Assembly: GCA_003218935.1 (NCBI GenBank)
Contig: QHPA01000026.1
Span: forward strand, 1 to 7,833
Direction of reading: 5' to 3'
From: Verrucomicrobiota bacterium
GTDB taxonomy: Bacteria > Verrucomicrobiota > Verrucomicrobiia > Limisphaerales > AV2
Length of the DNA: 7,833 nt
In this document: positions 7,681 to 7,833 of the stretch, piece after piece
Layout of the letters: every line of letters begins with the position of its first letter
Position numbering within the stretch: position 1 is the first letter of the stretch
The notes under the pieces: generated by a model
Seen by the model: the letters and a program-made list of their open reading frames with translations, nothing else
Databases searched by the model: none
Told to the model about the DNA's origin: nothing
Program-made: the position numbers and the translations under genes

Positions 7681-7833
7681 GTACTACTCAACGAAACCTC
7701 GGAAGCCCGGTCAAGTGAGCAACTGCTGTGCTCGCCGACCAACCTCCACAAGAAAGGCCTCAGTCAAGGCTGTTCGTCTGCCACGTCACAAACACGCCGA
7801 CTATTACTGGGGCAAAGTCGTCCAACTTCAAGA

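Noticed and set aside
7676..7691. Possible sigma-54 promoter before pilM (TTGCA at the -12 position on the minus strand)
   Set aside because: The -24 element reads TTGAG and lacks the essential GG, so only half of the consensus is present.
7719..7833. A plus-strand frame open to the right edge of the window
   Set aside because: It has no convincing start codon or recognisable domain and is too short to call.

Overview
This 7.8 kb window is chromosomal bacterial DNA, fairly GC-rich, with closely packed genes. Protein style, the compact secretin and a palindromic CCCTCACCC/CCCTCTCCCC-type repeat suggest a Verrucomicrobiota-like bacterium (Pedosphaera/Limisphaerales type). That placement rests on overall resemblance, not on a marker gene or a database search. 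Clear Shine-Dalgarno sequences are weak or absent before nearly every start.

Left part (about 1-2896, plus strand): the 3' portion of a class II tRNA nucleotidyltransferase/poly(A) polymerase family gene with an HD domain (probably cca, cut by the window edge). A 73-base gap separates it from a complete NtrC-family, sigma-54-dependent response regulator with receiver, AAA+ and Fis-type DNA-binding domains. No histidine kinase gene is visible beside it.

Middle (2897-3109): a convergent intergenic region. It holds a 68-base palindromic repeat with a three-hairpin layout and a strong intrinsic terminator oriented for the minus-strand operon.

Right part (3110-7645, minus strand, read right to left): a type IV pilus alignment-complex operon in the classical order pilM-pilN-pilO-pilP-pilQ. 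PilM is the cytoplasmic actin-like protein. PilN and PilO are single-pass inner-membrane proteins with coiled coils and periplasmic domains. PilP is the periplasmic link and PilQ the outer-membrane secretin. Together they would join the inner-membrane pilus motor to the outer-membrane pore. pilM to pilP are separated by only 1-6 bases, which implies one transcript. pilQ follows after a 121-base spacer containing a run of nine C on the plus strand. As given, pilQ is broken by a one-base frameshift between its N1 and secretin domains; both halves are otherwise well preserved.

The last 188 bases (7646-7833) hold no supportable gene and probably carry the operon promoter. I see no mobile element, CRISPR array, RNA gene or clearly undescribed system. 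The points most worth checking are the secretin frameshift, the homopolymer runs in and after pilP, the PilP-like protein without a lipobox, the palindromic repeat, and the regulator convergent to the pilus operon.
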